From Thalassovita aquimarina (GTDB lineage: Bacteria > Pseudomonadota > Alphaproteobacteria > Rhodobacterales > Rhodobacteraceae), in the NCBI RefSeq assembly GCF_018219815.1, contig NZ_JADMKU010000008.1:100810-164809 (forward strand): 64,000 nt of DNA, read 5' to 3'. The stretch's first letter is position 1. Each line of letters begins with the position of its first letter. Position numbers and translations under genes: made by a program. The notes under the pieces are model-generated. The model ran no database searches. It worked only from the letters and a program-made list of their open reading frames with translations, and had not been told where the DNA came from. Positions 38,552-47,587 of this stretch are shown piece by piece.

Positions 38552-39235
38552 ATGAAAATCGGTATCCTGCAAACCGGCCATGCCCCCGACGAGGTGAAAG
38601 ACGAGTTGGGCGATTACGCCCGCATGTTCGCCACTCTTCTCGAAGGGCATGGATTTGAATTCGAAACCTTCAACGTGGTGGACAACGAATTCCCCGCCTC
38701 GGTGGACGCCGCCGACGGCTGGCTGATCACCGGATCGAAACACGGGGTCTATGAACCCCACGACTGGATTCCGCCGCTGGAAGACTTCATCCGCAAGGTC
38801 CGCGATGCCGGCCAGCCGATGGTCGGCGTCTGTTTCGGCCACCAGATCATCGCCCAGGCGCTTGGCGGCAAGGTCGAGAAATTCGAAGGCGGCTGGGCCG
38901 CGGGGGCGCAGGAATACGATTTCGACGGCGAACAGATGGTGCTGAACGCCTGGCACCAGGACCAGGTGGTCGAGGCGCCCGAGGGCGCCGAGGTCATCGC
39001 CAGCAACGATTTCTGCGCCTACGCCGGGCTGGTCTACGGCGACACGATCCTGACCGTGCAGCCGCATCCCGAATTCACCGCCCGGATGATCGAAGGCCTG
39101 TTGCAGCACCGCGCGCCCGGCGTGCTGCCCGAGACGATGATCAACGACCTCAAGACACGGGTCGACCAGCGCCTGAACGACCGGGATTTCGGCGACAGAA
39201 TGGCAGCTTTTTTCAAAGGAAAATCCGATGAATGA
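38552..39235 (+). CDS. Class-I glutamine amidotransferase-like protein
   Basis: 227 residues. The nucleophile elbow is GVCFGHQ and the His/Glu pair lies in VQPHPEF, so the triad is complete. It resembles GMP-synthase-like stand-alone GATases. In this context it may hydrolyse gamma-glutamyl intermediates, the job of PuuD in the putrescine route, although it is not a clear PuuD orthologue. Its end overlaps the next gene by 8 bp. Confidence 0.88.
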   Translation: MKIGILQTGHAPDEVKDELGDYARMFATLLEGHGFEFETFNVVDNEFPASVDAADGWLITGSKHGVYEPHDWIPPLEDFIRKVRDAGQPMVGVCFGHQIIAQALGGKVEKFEGGWAAGAQEYDFDGEQMVLNAWHQDQVVEAPEGAEVIASNDFCAYAGLVYGDTILTVQPHPEFTARMIEGLLQHRAPGVLPETMINDLKTRVDQRLNDRDFGDRMAAFFKGKSDE

Positions 39236-40586
39236 TTTAATGCAAAGCCTGCCCGAAGCGGCGCAGGCCTATCTCGATGGCCGCCGTCTGGACGAAGTCG
39301 AATGCATCGTTTCCGACCTGCCCGGGATCGCCCGCGGCAAGGCGGTGCCGGCGTCGAAATTCGCCAAGCAGGATTACTTTCACCTGCCGGATTCGATCTT
39401 CTTCCAGACCATCACCGGCGACTGGGGCGAAGCCGCGGGCGAGGAAGGCTTCATCGAACGCGACATGATCCTGCGCCCCGACATGAGCACCGCCACCGCC
39501 GCTCCCTGGACCGGCGACTGGACGCTGCAGGTGATCCACGACGCCTTCGACCGCAAGGAAGCGCCGATCCCTTACGCCCCGCGCAACGTGCTGAAACGGG
39601 TGGTGGACCTGTATCACAAACAGGGCTGGGACCCGGTGGTGGCGCCGGAAATGGAATTCTACCTTGTCGCTAAGAACACCGATCCGGCCCAGACGATCCA
39701 GCCGATGATGGGCCGTTCGGGCCGTCCGGCCGCGGCGCGGCAGGCCTATTCGATGACCGCCGTCGACGAATTCGGCCCGGTGATCGACGACATCTACGAT
39801 TTCGCCGAGGCCCAGGGCTTCGAGATCGACGGCATCACCCAGGAAGGCGGCGCCGGCCAGCTGGAAATCAACCTGCGCCACGGCGACCCGGTGAAGCTGG
39901 CCGACGAGGTGTTTTACTTCAAGCGGCTGATCCGCGAGGCGGCCCTGCGCCACGATTGTTTCGCCACGTTCATGGCGAAGCCGATCGCCGAGGAACCGGG
40001 CAGCGCCATGCATATCCACCATTCGGTGATCGACATGGAAACCGGGACCAACCTGTTTTCCGGCCCCCAAGGTGGCGAAACGGACGCGTTTTTCCATTTC
40101 ATCGGCGGCTTGCAGAACTACCTGCCCGCGGCCACCGCGATCCTGGCGCCCTATGTCAATTCCTACCGCCGCTACGTGCGCGACCACGCGGCGCCGATCA
40201 ACCTGGCCTGGGGCCGCGACAACCGCACCACCGGCATCCGCATTCCCCTGTCGGGCCCCGAGGCGCGGCGTGTGGAAAACCGGCTGGCGGGGATGGATTG
40301 CAATCCCTACCTGGGCATCGCGGCCTCGCTGGCCTGCGGGTACCTGGGACTGATGGAGGAGAAGCGCGCCGGTCCCAGCTTCAAGGGCGACGCCTATGAG
40401 GACGAGGCCGAACTGCCCCGGGTGATGGGCGAGGCCCTGGACCTGTTCGAGGAGGCCGAAGCGCTGCACCAGGTGCTGCACCCGGATTTCGCCCGGGTCT
40501 ATTCGATCATCAAGCGGACCGAATACGAGGAATTCCTGCAGGTGATCAGCCCCTGGGAGCGCGAGCATCTGCTGCTGAACGTCTGA
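39228..40586 (+). CDS. Glutamine synthetase family protein, PuuA-like (copy 2)
   Basis: 452 residues. Catalytic motifs are APEMEFYLVAK, GAGQLEINL, MHIHHSV and NRTTGIRIPLSGPEARRVENRLAG, distinct from copy 1, so this is an old paralogue pair rather than a recent duplication. Probable gamma-glutamyl-amine ligase. AAGGAAAATCCG precedes the start inside the upstream gene. Confidence 0.92.
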   Translation: MNDLMQSLPEAAQAYLDGRRLDEVECIVSDLPGIARGKAVPASKFAKQDYFHLPDSIFFQTITGDWGEAAGEEGFIERDMILRPDMSTATAAPWTGDWTLQVIHDAFDRKEAPIPYAPRNVLKRVVDLYHKQGWDPVVAPEMEFYLVAKNTDPAQTIQPMMGRSGRPAAARQAYSMTAVDEFGPVIDDIYDFAEAQGFEIDGITQEGGAGQLEINLRHGDPVKLADEVFYFKRLIREAALRHDCFATFMAKPIAEEPGSAMHIHHSVIDMETGTNLFSGPQGGETDAFFHFIGGLQNYLPAATAILAPYVNSYRRYVRDHAAPINLAWGRDNRTTGIRIPLSGPEARRVENRLAGMDCNPYLGIAASLACGYLGLMEEKRAGPSFKGDAYEDEAELPRVMGEALDLFEEAEALHQVLHPDFARVYSIIKRTEYEEFLQVISPWEREHLLLNV

Positions 40587-40624
40587 TGCATGACGAGTGG
40601 CGCGCCTCACGGCGCGGCAAGGGG

Positions 40625-40660
40625 GCGCTGCCCCCGGGATATTTGTGAAAAGAAGAAGGG
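40625..40660 (+). repeat. Rhodobacterales-type intergenic motif
   Basis: GCGCTGCCCCCGGGATATTT followed by GTGAAAAGAAGAAGG lies between two genes. Shorter relatives occur at about 570-600 (CGGGTATTTCTGCCAAGAAAAAAG) and 23216-23240 (GGGCGTATTTGGGAAATGGTGAAAGG). From memory this is a frequent post-stop sequence in this group. Confidence 0.5.
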
Positions 40661-40666
40661 CCGAGG

Positions 40667-41971
40667 ATGAACCTGCTGTATTCGAACGACCGCAAGGGCG
40701 AATATCCCGCGAGTTGGTACGCGGCGACTGCAAATGCGTTGGAACCCTTTCCTGAGCTGACCGGCGAGACGCGGGCGGATGTCTGCGTGGTGGGGGCCGG
40801 CTATACCGGGTTGTCAGCGGCGCTGCACCTGGCCGAGGCGGGGCTCGACGTAGTGCTGCTGGAGGCGCACCGGGTGGGTTTCGGCGCCTCGGGGCGCAAT
40901 GGCGGCCAGCTGGGCAGCGGCCAGCGCCGCGACCAGGAGGAGCTGGAGGCGATGTTCGGGCGCGAGGATGCGCACCGGCTTTGGGACCTGGGCGAAGAGG
41001 CCAAGCAGCTGGTGCGCGACCTGGTCGCGAAACACGGCATCGATTGCGATCTGAAACCCGGCATCGCCTGGACCGGGTTCGGCCAGCGCGAGACCCGGCA
41101 CCTGCATGAATATGCCGAACTGATGCAGCGCGACTATGGCTATGATCAGATTTCGGCGCTTACGCCCGAGGAATGGTCGGGCATCTGTCCCTCGCCCGCC
41201 TATGACGGGGCGCTTCTGGACATGGGGGCCGGTCACCTGCATCCGCTGAACTTCGCGCTCGGGCTGGCCCGGGCCGCGGCCAAGGCCGGGGTGCGGATTT
41301 TCGAGCGCAGCGAGGTGACCGGGATGCAGGAAGGCGCCAAGCCGGTGGTCAGGACCGCGCAGGGACAGGTCAGTTGCGATCATGTCGTTCTGGCCTGCAA
41401 CGGCTACCTGGGCGGGCTGAACGACAAGGTGGCGGCGCGGGTGATGCCGATCAACAATTTCGTGGTGGCGACCGAACCTTTGGGCGAGGATGCGGCCAAG
41501 GTTCTGAGCCGCGACATCGCGGTCTGCGACAGCAAGTTCGTGGTCAATTACTTCCGCATGTCGGCCGATGGGCGGCTGCTGTTCGGGGGCGGCGAAAGCT
41601 ATGGCTACCGCTTCCCGCGTGACATCGCCGCGACGGTGCGCAAGCCGATGTGCGAGATCTATCCGCATCTTCGCGACGTGAAGATCGATTACGCCTGGGG
41701 CGGCACCCTGGCCATCACCATGAAGCGGCTGCCCTATGTGGCGCGGCTGGCGCCGAATATCCTCAGTGCCTCGGGCTATTCCGGTCATGGCGTCGGCACC
41801 GCCACCCATTGCGGCATGCTGATGGCGCGTGCGATCCAAGGCGATGCGGAAGGGTTCGGTACCATGTCGGCGCTGCCCGCGCCGGGCTTCCCCGGCGGGC
41901 GAGCGCTGCGCTCGCCCCTGCTGGTGCTGGCGATGAGCTGGTACGCGATGCGCGATCACCTGGGGCTGTAG
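40667..41971 (+). CDS. FAD-dependent amine oxidoreductase, PuuB/OrdL-like
   Basis: 434 residues. The N-terminal dinucleotide-binding motif VCVVGAGYTGLSAALHLAEAG (G-x-G-x-x-G, about 32-52) is followed by the DAO-family segment GFGASGRNGGQLG. The C-terminal part RLPYVARLAPNILSASGYSGHGVG is typical of gamma-glutamylputrescine oxidase-like enzymes. It would oxidise the gamma-glutamyl-amine to an aldehyde. No PuuC-like aldehyde dehydrogenase is in the window. Confidence 0.92.
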   Translation: MNLLYSNDRKGEYPASWYAATANALEPFPELTGETRADVCVVGAGYTGLSAALHLAEAGLDVVLLEAHRVGFGASGRNGGQLGSGQRRDQEELEAMFGREDAHRLWDLGEEAKQLVRDLVAKHGIDCDLKPGIAWTGFGQRETRHLHEYAELMQRDYGYDQISALTPEEWSGICPSPAYDGALLDMGAGHLHPLNFALGLARAAAKAGVRIFERSEVTGMQEGAKPVVRTAQGQVSCDHVVLACNGYLGGLNDKVAARVMPINNFVVATEPLGEDAAKVLSRDIAVCDSKFVVNYFRMSADGRLLFGGGESYGYRFPRDIAATVRKPMCEIYPHLRDVKIDYAWGGTLAITMKRLPYVARLAPNILSASGYSGHGVGTATHCGMLMARAIQGDAEGFGTMSALPAPGFPGGRALRSPLLVLAMSWYAMRDHLGL

Positions 41972-42003
41972 GGCATCCTCGCAAAACAGCCATAACAAGC
42001 GCA

Positions 42004-42026
42004 AAACCGCCCTGCCGGGGCGGTTT
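42004..42026 (+). terminator. Terminator of the gamma-glutamyl amine locus
   Basis: AAACCGCCC (42004-42012), a 5-nt loop, GGGCGGTTT (42018-42026), just after the FAD oxidase stop; a short T-run lies within the stem base. Confidence 0.75.
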
Positions 42027-42104
42027 GTCATGGCAATTTCATTTTCCTTGTGGTCAAAATGGCTTTAAGAAAAACCGAAGAAGACATTCAGGAAAGCCGA
42101 AAAT

Positions 42105-43322
42105 ATGACTTTGCCGCCCAATGTTTACGATGCCGAACCGATCCCGGAATCGGCCCGCGCCGAAATCGAACGCCTGCTGCAAACGGGTGACCTGTTCCGT
42201 TACACCGCACCGGAAAACGCGCCGGTGTCCTTGCTGGAACGCGAATTCGCCGACATGCTGGGCAGCAAATACGCGCTGGCGGTGTCGTCCTGTTCGGCGG
42301 CCCTGTTCCTGTCGCTGAAGGCGCTTGGCCTGCCGCGCGAGGCGCGGGTGCTGATCCCCGCCTTCACCTTCGCCGCCGTGCCGTCGTCGATCGTGCATGC
42401 CGATTGCGTGCCGGTCCTGGCCGAGGTGAGCGAGAATTACCGCATCGACATGGCCGATTTCGACGCCAAGCTGGACGATACGATCAGCGCGGTGATGATC
42501 AGCCACATGCGCGGGCATACTTCGGACATGGATGCGATCGTGAAGCTGTGCGAAGAACGCAACGTGCCGCTGATCGAGGACGCGGCGCATTCGCTGGGCA
42601 CCAAGTGGCACGGGCGAAACATCGGCACCATCGGCAAGATCGGCTGTTTTTCCTTCCAGAGCTACAAGTTGTTGAATTCCGGCGAGGGTGGCATCCTGAT
42701 CACCGACGATGCCGACATCCTGGCCCAGGCGACGATCATGTCGGGCGCCTATGAACATAACTGGAAAAAGCACCTGGCGCGGAACGCGGAAGATGCCGAG
42801 GCGCTGCAGGCCGCCTTTGCCCGCTGGCAGAACAAGCTGCCGCTGTACAACCTGCGCCTTGGCAACCTGTCGGCGGCCATCGTGCGGTCGCAGCTGGCCG
42901 AGGTGCCGCGCCGCATCACTGACGGGCGGCGCAACCACGATTACGTCGCCGAAAAACTGAACCTGTCGCCCTGGATCAACGTGCCGGACAAGCTGGGCCC
43001 GGAGGAACGCGCGCCGGATTCGATCCAGTTCAACCTTGTCGGCATGGCGGAAAACGAAGTGCGGGCGTTCCAGGATGCCTCGGCGGCGCGCGGTGTGAAG
43101 GTGCAGGTTTTCGGGCTGAGCACCGACAATGCGCGCGCCTTCTGGAACTGGGAATTCCTTGGCAAGGCGCCATCGCTGCCGCAGACCAAGGCGATGTTGA
43201 TGAAGGCCTGCGATGCCCGCCTGCCCGCCCGGCTGACCCTGCCGGAACTGGACGTGATCGCCGAGGCGCTGATCAAGGCGGCGCAGGACGTGATGGGCAA
43301 CACCCGCGCCTTCGGGACCTGA
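42105..43322 (+). CDS. DegT/DnrJ/EryC1/StrS-family PLP aminotransferase
   Basis: 405 residues. Family motifs are FTFAAVPSSIVHADCVPVLAEV, PLIEDAAHSLGTKW and the PLP lysine in FSFQSYKLLNSGEGG. Members usually aminate keto-sugars for surface glycans, though some act on other substrates. It lies after the terminator of the amine locus and has its own promoter gap, so a link to amine catabolism is uncertain. Confidence 0.9.
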   Translation: MTLPPNVYDAEPIPESARAEIERLLQTGDLFRYTAPENAPVSLLEREFADMLGSKYALAVSSCSAALFLSLKALGLPREARVLIPAFTFAAVPSSIVHADCVPVLAEVSENYRIDMADFDAKLDDTISAVMISHMRGHTSDMDAIVKLCEERNVPLIEDAAHSLGTKWHGRNIGTIGKIGCFSFQSYKLLNSGEGGILITDDADILAQATIMSGAYEHNWKKHLARNAEDAEALQAAFARWQNKLPLYNLRLGNLSAAIVRSQLAEVPRRITDGRRNHDYVAEKLNLSPWINVPDKLGPEERAPDSIQFNLVGMAENEVRAFQDASAARGVKVQVFGLSTDNARAFWNWEFLGKAPSLPQTKAMLMKACDARLPARLTLPELDVIAEALIKAAQDVMGNTRAFGT

Positions 43323-43417
43323 AGACAGCGGTTTGAATTGACTGTTCGGGGACCGGTGGAGGGCCGCGCCTTTTCATCCTTCCCGAACAACGCCCTGCCC
43401 CGTCACGGGCAGACCGG

Positions 43418-44383
43418 TCACAGGATTTCCAGAACCCCCGCCATGAACGGATAGGCCTTCACCGCCGGTTCAACCACCTGATGCTTAAGCACCGGTTTCA
43501 ATTCGGCGGCCACCCGTGCGGGCATGTTCTGCAGGGTGCCCTTGCGCGCGACCAGCGATATCCGCCGCGACAGAGGTTCGAACGGCAGTTCGAAGACATC
43601 AAGCTGATCGGCGAAGCGCCGCGCCCGCATCAGGGCCAGCGGGGTCAGGATGGTCCAGCCCGTACCCTGCGCCACCAGCGCCAGGATCGCATGATAGCTG
43701 TCCAGTTCGAACCGGTGCGCCAGCGTCAGGTTCTGCCGCGCCAGGTGCGCAGACAGGATCCGCCCCATGTGGTGACGGGTGGTGTAGTGCACCAGGGGCA
43801 GCGCCTGCAGTTGCGGCAACACCGGCCGCGCCTGATCCACCGCCCCCTTGGGGGCGGCCACGACGAAGCCTTCGGACAGCAGCGGGTGCACCTCCATCCA
43901 CTCGGCCTCGCCGCCCATGTCGGCCGCGACGATCACGTCCAAGGCCCGCGCGTCGAGTTGATCGTAGAGGTGATGGCTGGCCCCGGTTTCCAGCAGGAAC
44001 TGGCAGCCCTTCATTTCTCCCGCCAGTTTGGTCAGCAACCGCGGCGTCACGTCGGTTTCGAAATCCTCGATCATGCCCAGGCGGAACCGGGTCAGTGCCG
44101 ACATGTCGGCCATCGCCAGTTCGGCCCGCGCCAGCGCGGCTTCGTTGAGGATGGCACCGGCGCGGCGGCGGAAAATCTCGCCCGCCGGGGTCAATGCGAC
44201 CGGCCGTGTGTTGCGGATCAGAAGGGTAGCGCCGACCGCAGCTTCGAGGTTGGTCAATTGCTGGCTGACGGCCGAGGCGCTGGCCCCAAGTCGCCGCGCT
44301 GCGGCGGAAATGCTGCCTTCTTCGGCGGTGGCGACGAAAACCTCGACCCCCCAAAGCGTGATCCGGCCGGGGCTGTCCACCAT
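43418..44383 (-). CDS. LysR family transcriptional regulator
   Basis: 321 residues with an N-terminal winged helix (ITLWGVEVFVATAEEGSISAAARRLGASASAVSQQLTNLEAAVG) and a C-terminal substrate-binding domain. Only 4 bp separate its start from the phaR stop, so it is probably transcribed with phaR. This is an unusual partner, since LysR genes are typically divergent from their targets. The effector is unknown. Confidence 0.93.
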   Translation of the reverse strand: MVDSPGRITLWGVEVFVATAEEGSISAAARRLGASASAVSQQLTNLEAAVGATLLIRNTRPVALTPAGEIFRRRAGAILNEAALARAELAMADMSALTRFRLGMIEDFETDVTPRLLTKLAGEMKGCQFLLETGASHHLYDQLDARALDVIVAADMGGEAEWMEVHPLLSEGFVVAAPKGAVDQARPVLPQLQALPLVHYTTRHHMGRILSAHLARQNLTLAHRFELDSYHAILALVAQGTGWTILTPLALMRARRFADQLDVFELPFEPLSRRISLVARKGTLQNMPARVAAELKPVLKHQVVEPAVKAYPFMAGVLEIL

Positions 44384-44387
44384 GCGC

Positions 44388-44954
44388 TTACTTGCTCATC
44401 TTGCTCAGCTTGTCCTGCAGTTCGGCCAGCTGTTGCTTGATCGCATCAAGGCCCTCTTCTTCGCCCTCTTTCGCCTTTGCCCGGTCCTCTTCGGGTTCAG
44501 GGCTACTCCAGGCGCCGGACAGGCCGCTGGTCATCGCTTTCAGGAACGCTTCCTGCTGTGCCTGCAACGCTTCGAAGCCGGGCATCGGAGGCACCGGGCT
44601 GGCCTTGGTCATGTTTTCCATCATCTTGGATTGACCTTCCTGCAGCATCTCGAAGGACATCTGCAGGAATTGCGGCACCATCGAGCCGGCCTGACTGGAA
44701 TAGGTGCGCACCAGATCGGTCAGCACATTGACCGGCAGCACGTTTTCGCCGCGGCTTTCGTGTTCGGCAATGATCTGCAGCAGGTATTGCCGGGTCAGGT
44801 CGTCACCGGATTTCAGATCGACGATCTGCACCTCGCGGCCCTCGCGGATGAAACCCGCGATATCTTCCAGCGTGACATAGTCGCTGGTTTCGGTGTTGTA
44901 CAAACGGCGACTGGCATAACGCTTTATCAGCAGCGGTTTTTTTTCGTCAGCCAC
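44388..44954 (-). CDS. phaR: Polyhydroxyalkanoate synthesis repressor PhaR
   Basis: 188 residues from GTG, preceded by GGGAGGA; an upstream TTG lies inside the ribosome site and is rejected. The N-terminal DNA-binding domain has KRYASRRLYNTETSDYVTLEDIAGFIREG, followed by the PHB-accumulation domain and a C-terminal coiled coil. PhaR binds both PHB granules and TGC-rich operators, releasing phasin genes when polymer appears. Confidence 0.95.
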   Translation of the reverse strand: MADEKKPLLIKRYASRRLYNTETSDYVTLEDIAGFIREGREVQIVDLKSGDDLTRQYLLQIIAEHESRGENVLPVNVLTDLVRTYSSQAGSMVPQFLQMSFEMLQEGQSKMMENMTKASPVPPMPGFEALQAQQEAFLKAMTSGLSGAWSSPEPEEDRAKAKEGEEEGLDAIKQQLAELQDKLSKMSK

Positions 44955-45004
44955 GGGTGGTCCTCCCAAAATGCAGCATTGCGGAAAAAGCTTATGCTAG
45001 CGCA

Positions 45005-45041
45005 GAAAAAAAAGAAAGGGCGGGCTTTGAAAGCCCGCCCT
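45005..45041 (-). terminator. Terminator of phaP
   Basis: GGGCGGGCTTT and AAGCCCGCCC form a near-perfect stem with AAAAAAAAGAAA to the left on the + strand, so a strong T-run follows on the minus strand. It separates phaP from phaR. Confidence 0.92.
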
Positions 45042-45087
45042 CGCGACGCATCTGATTGGGAGGAGATGATGCGGCGGTCTTAACTGC

Positions 45088-45531
45088 TTACTTCGCGGCG
45101 GCTTTCTTGGCCGCTGCGGTGGCGTCCTTGGCGGCTTTCTGAACCGCGGCCGACGCTTCTTCGGTCATGTCTTTGCCGGCAGCCATCAGCAGTTCGACGG
45201 TTTCGGTCTGCAGCTTCTTGGCGATCTCGGCGAAGGCGGCCATGTTTTCGGCGGCGGTTTCGGCCGAAGCGGAGGCGAAATCGCTCAGCGCCTTGGCGTA
45301 ATCGGCCGGTTCATCCTTGACCTTGGAGACGTCGCTCAGCTTGGTCAGGGTGTCCTTGGTCCACTTGCTGGAGATCTCCGACGATTTCTCAGCGGCCGAC
45401 AGCGCCGCCGTGGTCAGCTTTTCGTTCAGGGCCGCCTGGGTCTTGAACGCATCTTCAACGGCCTTGGTGTCGACCGGGAACGCGCCCATCATGTCTTTCA
45501 TGATCGCGGTGAAATCTTGAGTTTTTGCCAT
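45088..45531 (-). CDS. phaP: Phasin PhaP
   Basis: 147 residues from MAKTQDFTAIMKDMMGAFPVDTKAVEDAFK, the phasin_2-type N-terminus. The protein is all-helical with a C-terminal Ala/Lys-rich tail (KDATAAAKKAAAK), typical of granule-coating phasins. AAAGGA lies 10 nt upstream. It has its own PhaR-controlled promoter and strong terminator, as expected for a highly expressed granule protein. Confidence 0.93.
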   Translation of the reverse strand: MAKTQDFTAIMKDMMGAFPVDTKAVEDAFKTQAALNEKLTTAALSAAEKSSEISSKWTKDTLTKLSDVSKVKDEPADYAKALSDFASASAETAAENMAAFAEIAKKLQTETVELLMAAGKDMTEEASAAVQKAAKDATAAAKKAAAK

Positions 45532-45595
45532 TGTTCCAAATCCTTTTTTGCAACCGGGCCCCCCGGTGTCTCTGCATCTGCAAATAATATGCATG

Positions 45596-45634
45596 CTGCA
45601 GCGCAGCAAATCAAGATAATTTGCTGCGCTGCAG
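45596..45634. promoter_or_regulatory. PhaR operator: perfect 16-bp inverted repeat upstream of phaP
   Basis: CTGCAGCGCAGCAAAT (45596-45611) and ATTTGCTGCGCTGCAG (45619-45634) are exact reverse complements around 7 nt. Each arm contains one CTGC-N3-GCAG, the PhaR consensus. A likely phaP promoter on the minus strand (TTGATT at 45614-45609, 17 nt, CATATT at 45591-45586) has one arm inside its spacer, fitting repression. Confidence 0.8.
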
Positions 45635-45660
45635 AATATTTCTGGGGTTATGCAGGGAAT

Positions 45661-47454
45661 TCAGATGCTTGCCTTGACCTTCACATAGGTCCCCGGGGCC
45701 GGGGCAAGCGCAGGATAGCCCGAATCACCGGGGGTCCGGGCCGGCACCATCTTGCCCGACCGCTTGCGCAGCCAGCTTTCCCAACGTGGCCACCAGCTGC
45801 CATCGTGGTGGGTGGCGCCGGCCATCCAGCCATCGGCGTCCAGGCTCAGGTCGTCATTGGTGTAATGACCGTATTTGTTCTTCGAAGGCGGGTTCACGAT
45901 CCCGGCGACATGGCCGGATTCCGACACGATGAAGCTACGGTTCTTCGAACCGGTCTGCTGGAAGCCGCGATAGCAATCCTTCCAGCGCGCGATATGGTCA
46001 TTTTCGCAAGTGATCGACATGATCGGAAGGTCGACATCGCTGACATGCAGCTTCTCGCCCAGCAGTTCGAAGCCGCCTTCGACGAATTCGTTGCGCTGGC
46101 ACAATCCGCGCAGATACTGCATCACCATCCGCCCCGGCAGGTTCGACCCGTCGCCGTTCCAGTAAAGCAGATCGAAGGCCGGCGGCGCCTCGCCCAGCAT
46201 GTAGCTGCGGATCGCGGGACTGTAGATCAGGTCGTTCGAGCGCAGGAAACTCATCGTGCGCCCCATGATGAAGCCGCGCAGGATGCCCTGTTTTTCGACC
46301 TCCACCTCGATCCCGTCGATGAAATCGTTCTGCAGGAAGGGGGTGAATTCGCCCTGATCGCTGAAATCGGTCAGCGCAGTGAAGAAGGTGGCGGACTTGA
46401 TCGACTTGTCACCGCGCTTCTTCAGCAGCGACAGCACCAGGTGCAGGGTGGTACCGGCGATGCAATAGCCCACCGCGTTGACCTGCCTTTCGCCGGTGAT
46501 GTCCTTGGCGACGCGGATCGCCTCAAGAAATCCTTCCTCTATATAATGCTCCATCCCGATGTCACGGTAGCTGGGATCGGGGTTGAACCAGCTGACAACG
46601 AACAGCGTGTAGCCCTGTTCCGTGATCCACTTGATCAGGCTGTTCCGCGCGGTCAGGTCGAGGATGTAGAACTTGTTGATCCAGGGCGGGAAGATCACCA
46701 GCGGCGTTGCGTGGACCTGATCCGTGGCGGGCGCGTATTGGATCAGTTCCATCATCCGGTTGCGATACACCACCTGCCCCGGGGTGGTGGCGACGTTGCG
46801 GCCCAGTTCAAAAGCGCTGTCGTCGGCCAGCCGGACCAGCATTTCGCCCTGGTTGGCCTCCAGGTCCGCGACCAGGTTTTCCAGCCCCCGCACCAGGCTT
46901 TCGCCCTCGGTTTCCACCGCCTTTTCCAAAGCGTCGGGGTTGGTGCCGAGGAAGTTGGTCGGCGCCATCATGTCGATGATCTGCTGCGCGAAATAATTCA
47001 GTCGCTTGCGCTCGGTCTCATCGAGGTCCTGTAATTCCCCCACCGCCGTGCGGATCGCATCGGCGTTGCGCATGTATTGCTGCTTGACGAAGTTGAAATA
47101 GGGGTGAGTTTTCCAAAGCGGATTGGAAAATCGCCGGTCGTCGCCGGTTTCATCTTGCGGCGCCTCAAAGGTTCCCTTGGCCAGCGCCTGCTGTGCCTCG
47201 ATGTAATGCTTGACCGACTTGCCCCAGAATTCCAGCTGATTTTCAAACAGCTTCGAGGGGTTTTGCGCCATCTCGGCCCAATAGGCCGTTGCCGCATTCA
47301 GGAACACATCCTGGTCGGGGGCATTCAGCGTCGGATTGGCGGGGTTGCGTTGGGAAACCGCATTGAGAAACCGCTTGGAAAGCTCTTCAACCCGGGCAAG
47401 GTTTTCGTTGAGCCGATCAAGATTTTCGAGCGCGACGTCCTCTTTTGTTGTCAT
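45661..47454 (-). CDS. phaC: Class I poly(3-hydroxyalkanoate) synthase
   Basis: 597 residues. The N-terminal domain contains NFLGTNPDAL, and the alpha/beta-hydrolase catalytic domain has the lipase-like box GYCIAGT with catalytic C331, plus WFNPDPSYRD and ENDHIARW near the catalytic acid. It polymerises hydroxyacyl-CoA into PHB granules. It is divergent from phaZ across a PhaR site. Confidence 0.97.
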   Translation of the reverse strand: MTTKEDVALENLDRLNENLARVEELSKRFLNAVSQRNPANPTLNAPDQDVFLNAATAYWAEMAQNPSKLFENQLEFWGKSVKHYIEAQQALAKGTFEAPQDETGDDRRFSNPLWKTHPYFNFVKQQYMRNADAIRTAVGELQDLDETERKRLNYFAQQIIDMMAPTNFLGTNPDALEKAVETEGESLVRGLENLVADLEANQGEMLVRLADDSAFELGRNVATTPGQVVYRNRMMELIQYAPATDQVHATPLVIFPPWINKFYILDLTARNSLIKWITEQGYTLFVVSWFNPDPSYRDIGMEHYIEEGFLEAIRVAKDITGERQVNAVGYCIAGTTLHLVLSLLKKRGDKSIKSATFFTALTDFSDQGEFTPFLQNDFIDGIEVEVEKQGILRGFIMGRTMSFLRSNDLIYSPAIRSYMLGEAPPAFDLLYWNGDGSNLPGRMVMQYLRGLCQRNEFVEGGFELLGEKLHVSDVDLPIMSITCENDHIARWKDCYRGFQQTGSKNRSFIVSESGHVAGIVNPPSKNKYGHYTNDDLSLDADGWMAGATHHDGSWWPRWESWLRKRSGKMVPARTPGDSGYPALAPAPGTYVKVKASI

Positions 47455-47476
47455 ATTAATAAAACCCCCCTATCTT

Positions 47477-47491
47477 TGCTGCCGTGCAGCA
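47477..47491. promoter_or_regulatory. PhaR site between phaC and phaZ
   Basis: TGCTGCCGTGCAGCA contains CTGC-CGT-GCAG, an exact PhaR consensus, 25 bp upstream of phaC. A weaker relative, CGCTG-ACG-CAGCG (47522-47534), lies closer to phaZ. Confidence 0.7.
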
Positions 47492-47587
47492 TTGGTAATG
47501 TGGTACTCGATGAAGCGTTGTCGCTGACGCAGCGGTGCATGGCGATGGCTGGGTTTGGTGAGGCACCGTAGTATAAAGGAAACGCTC

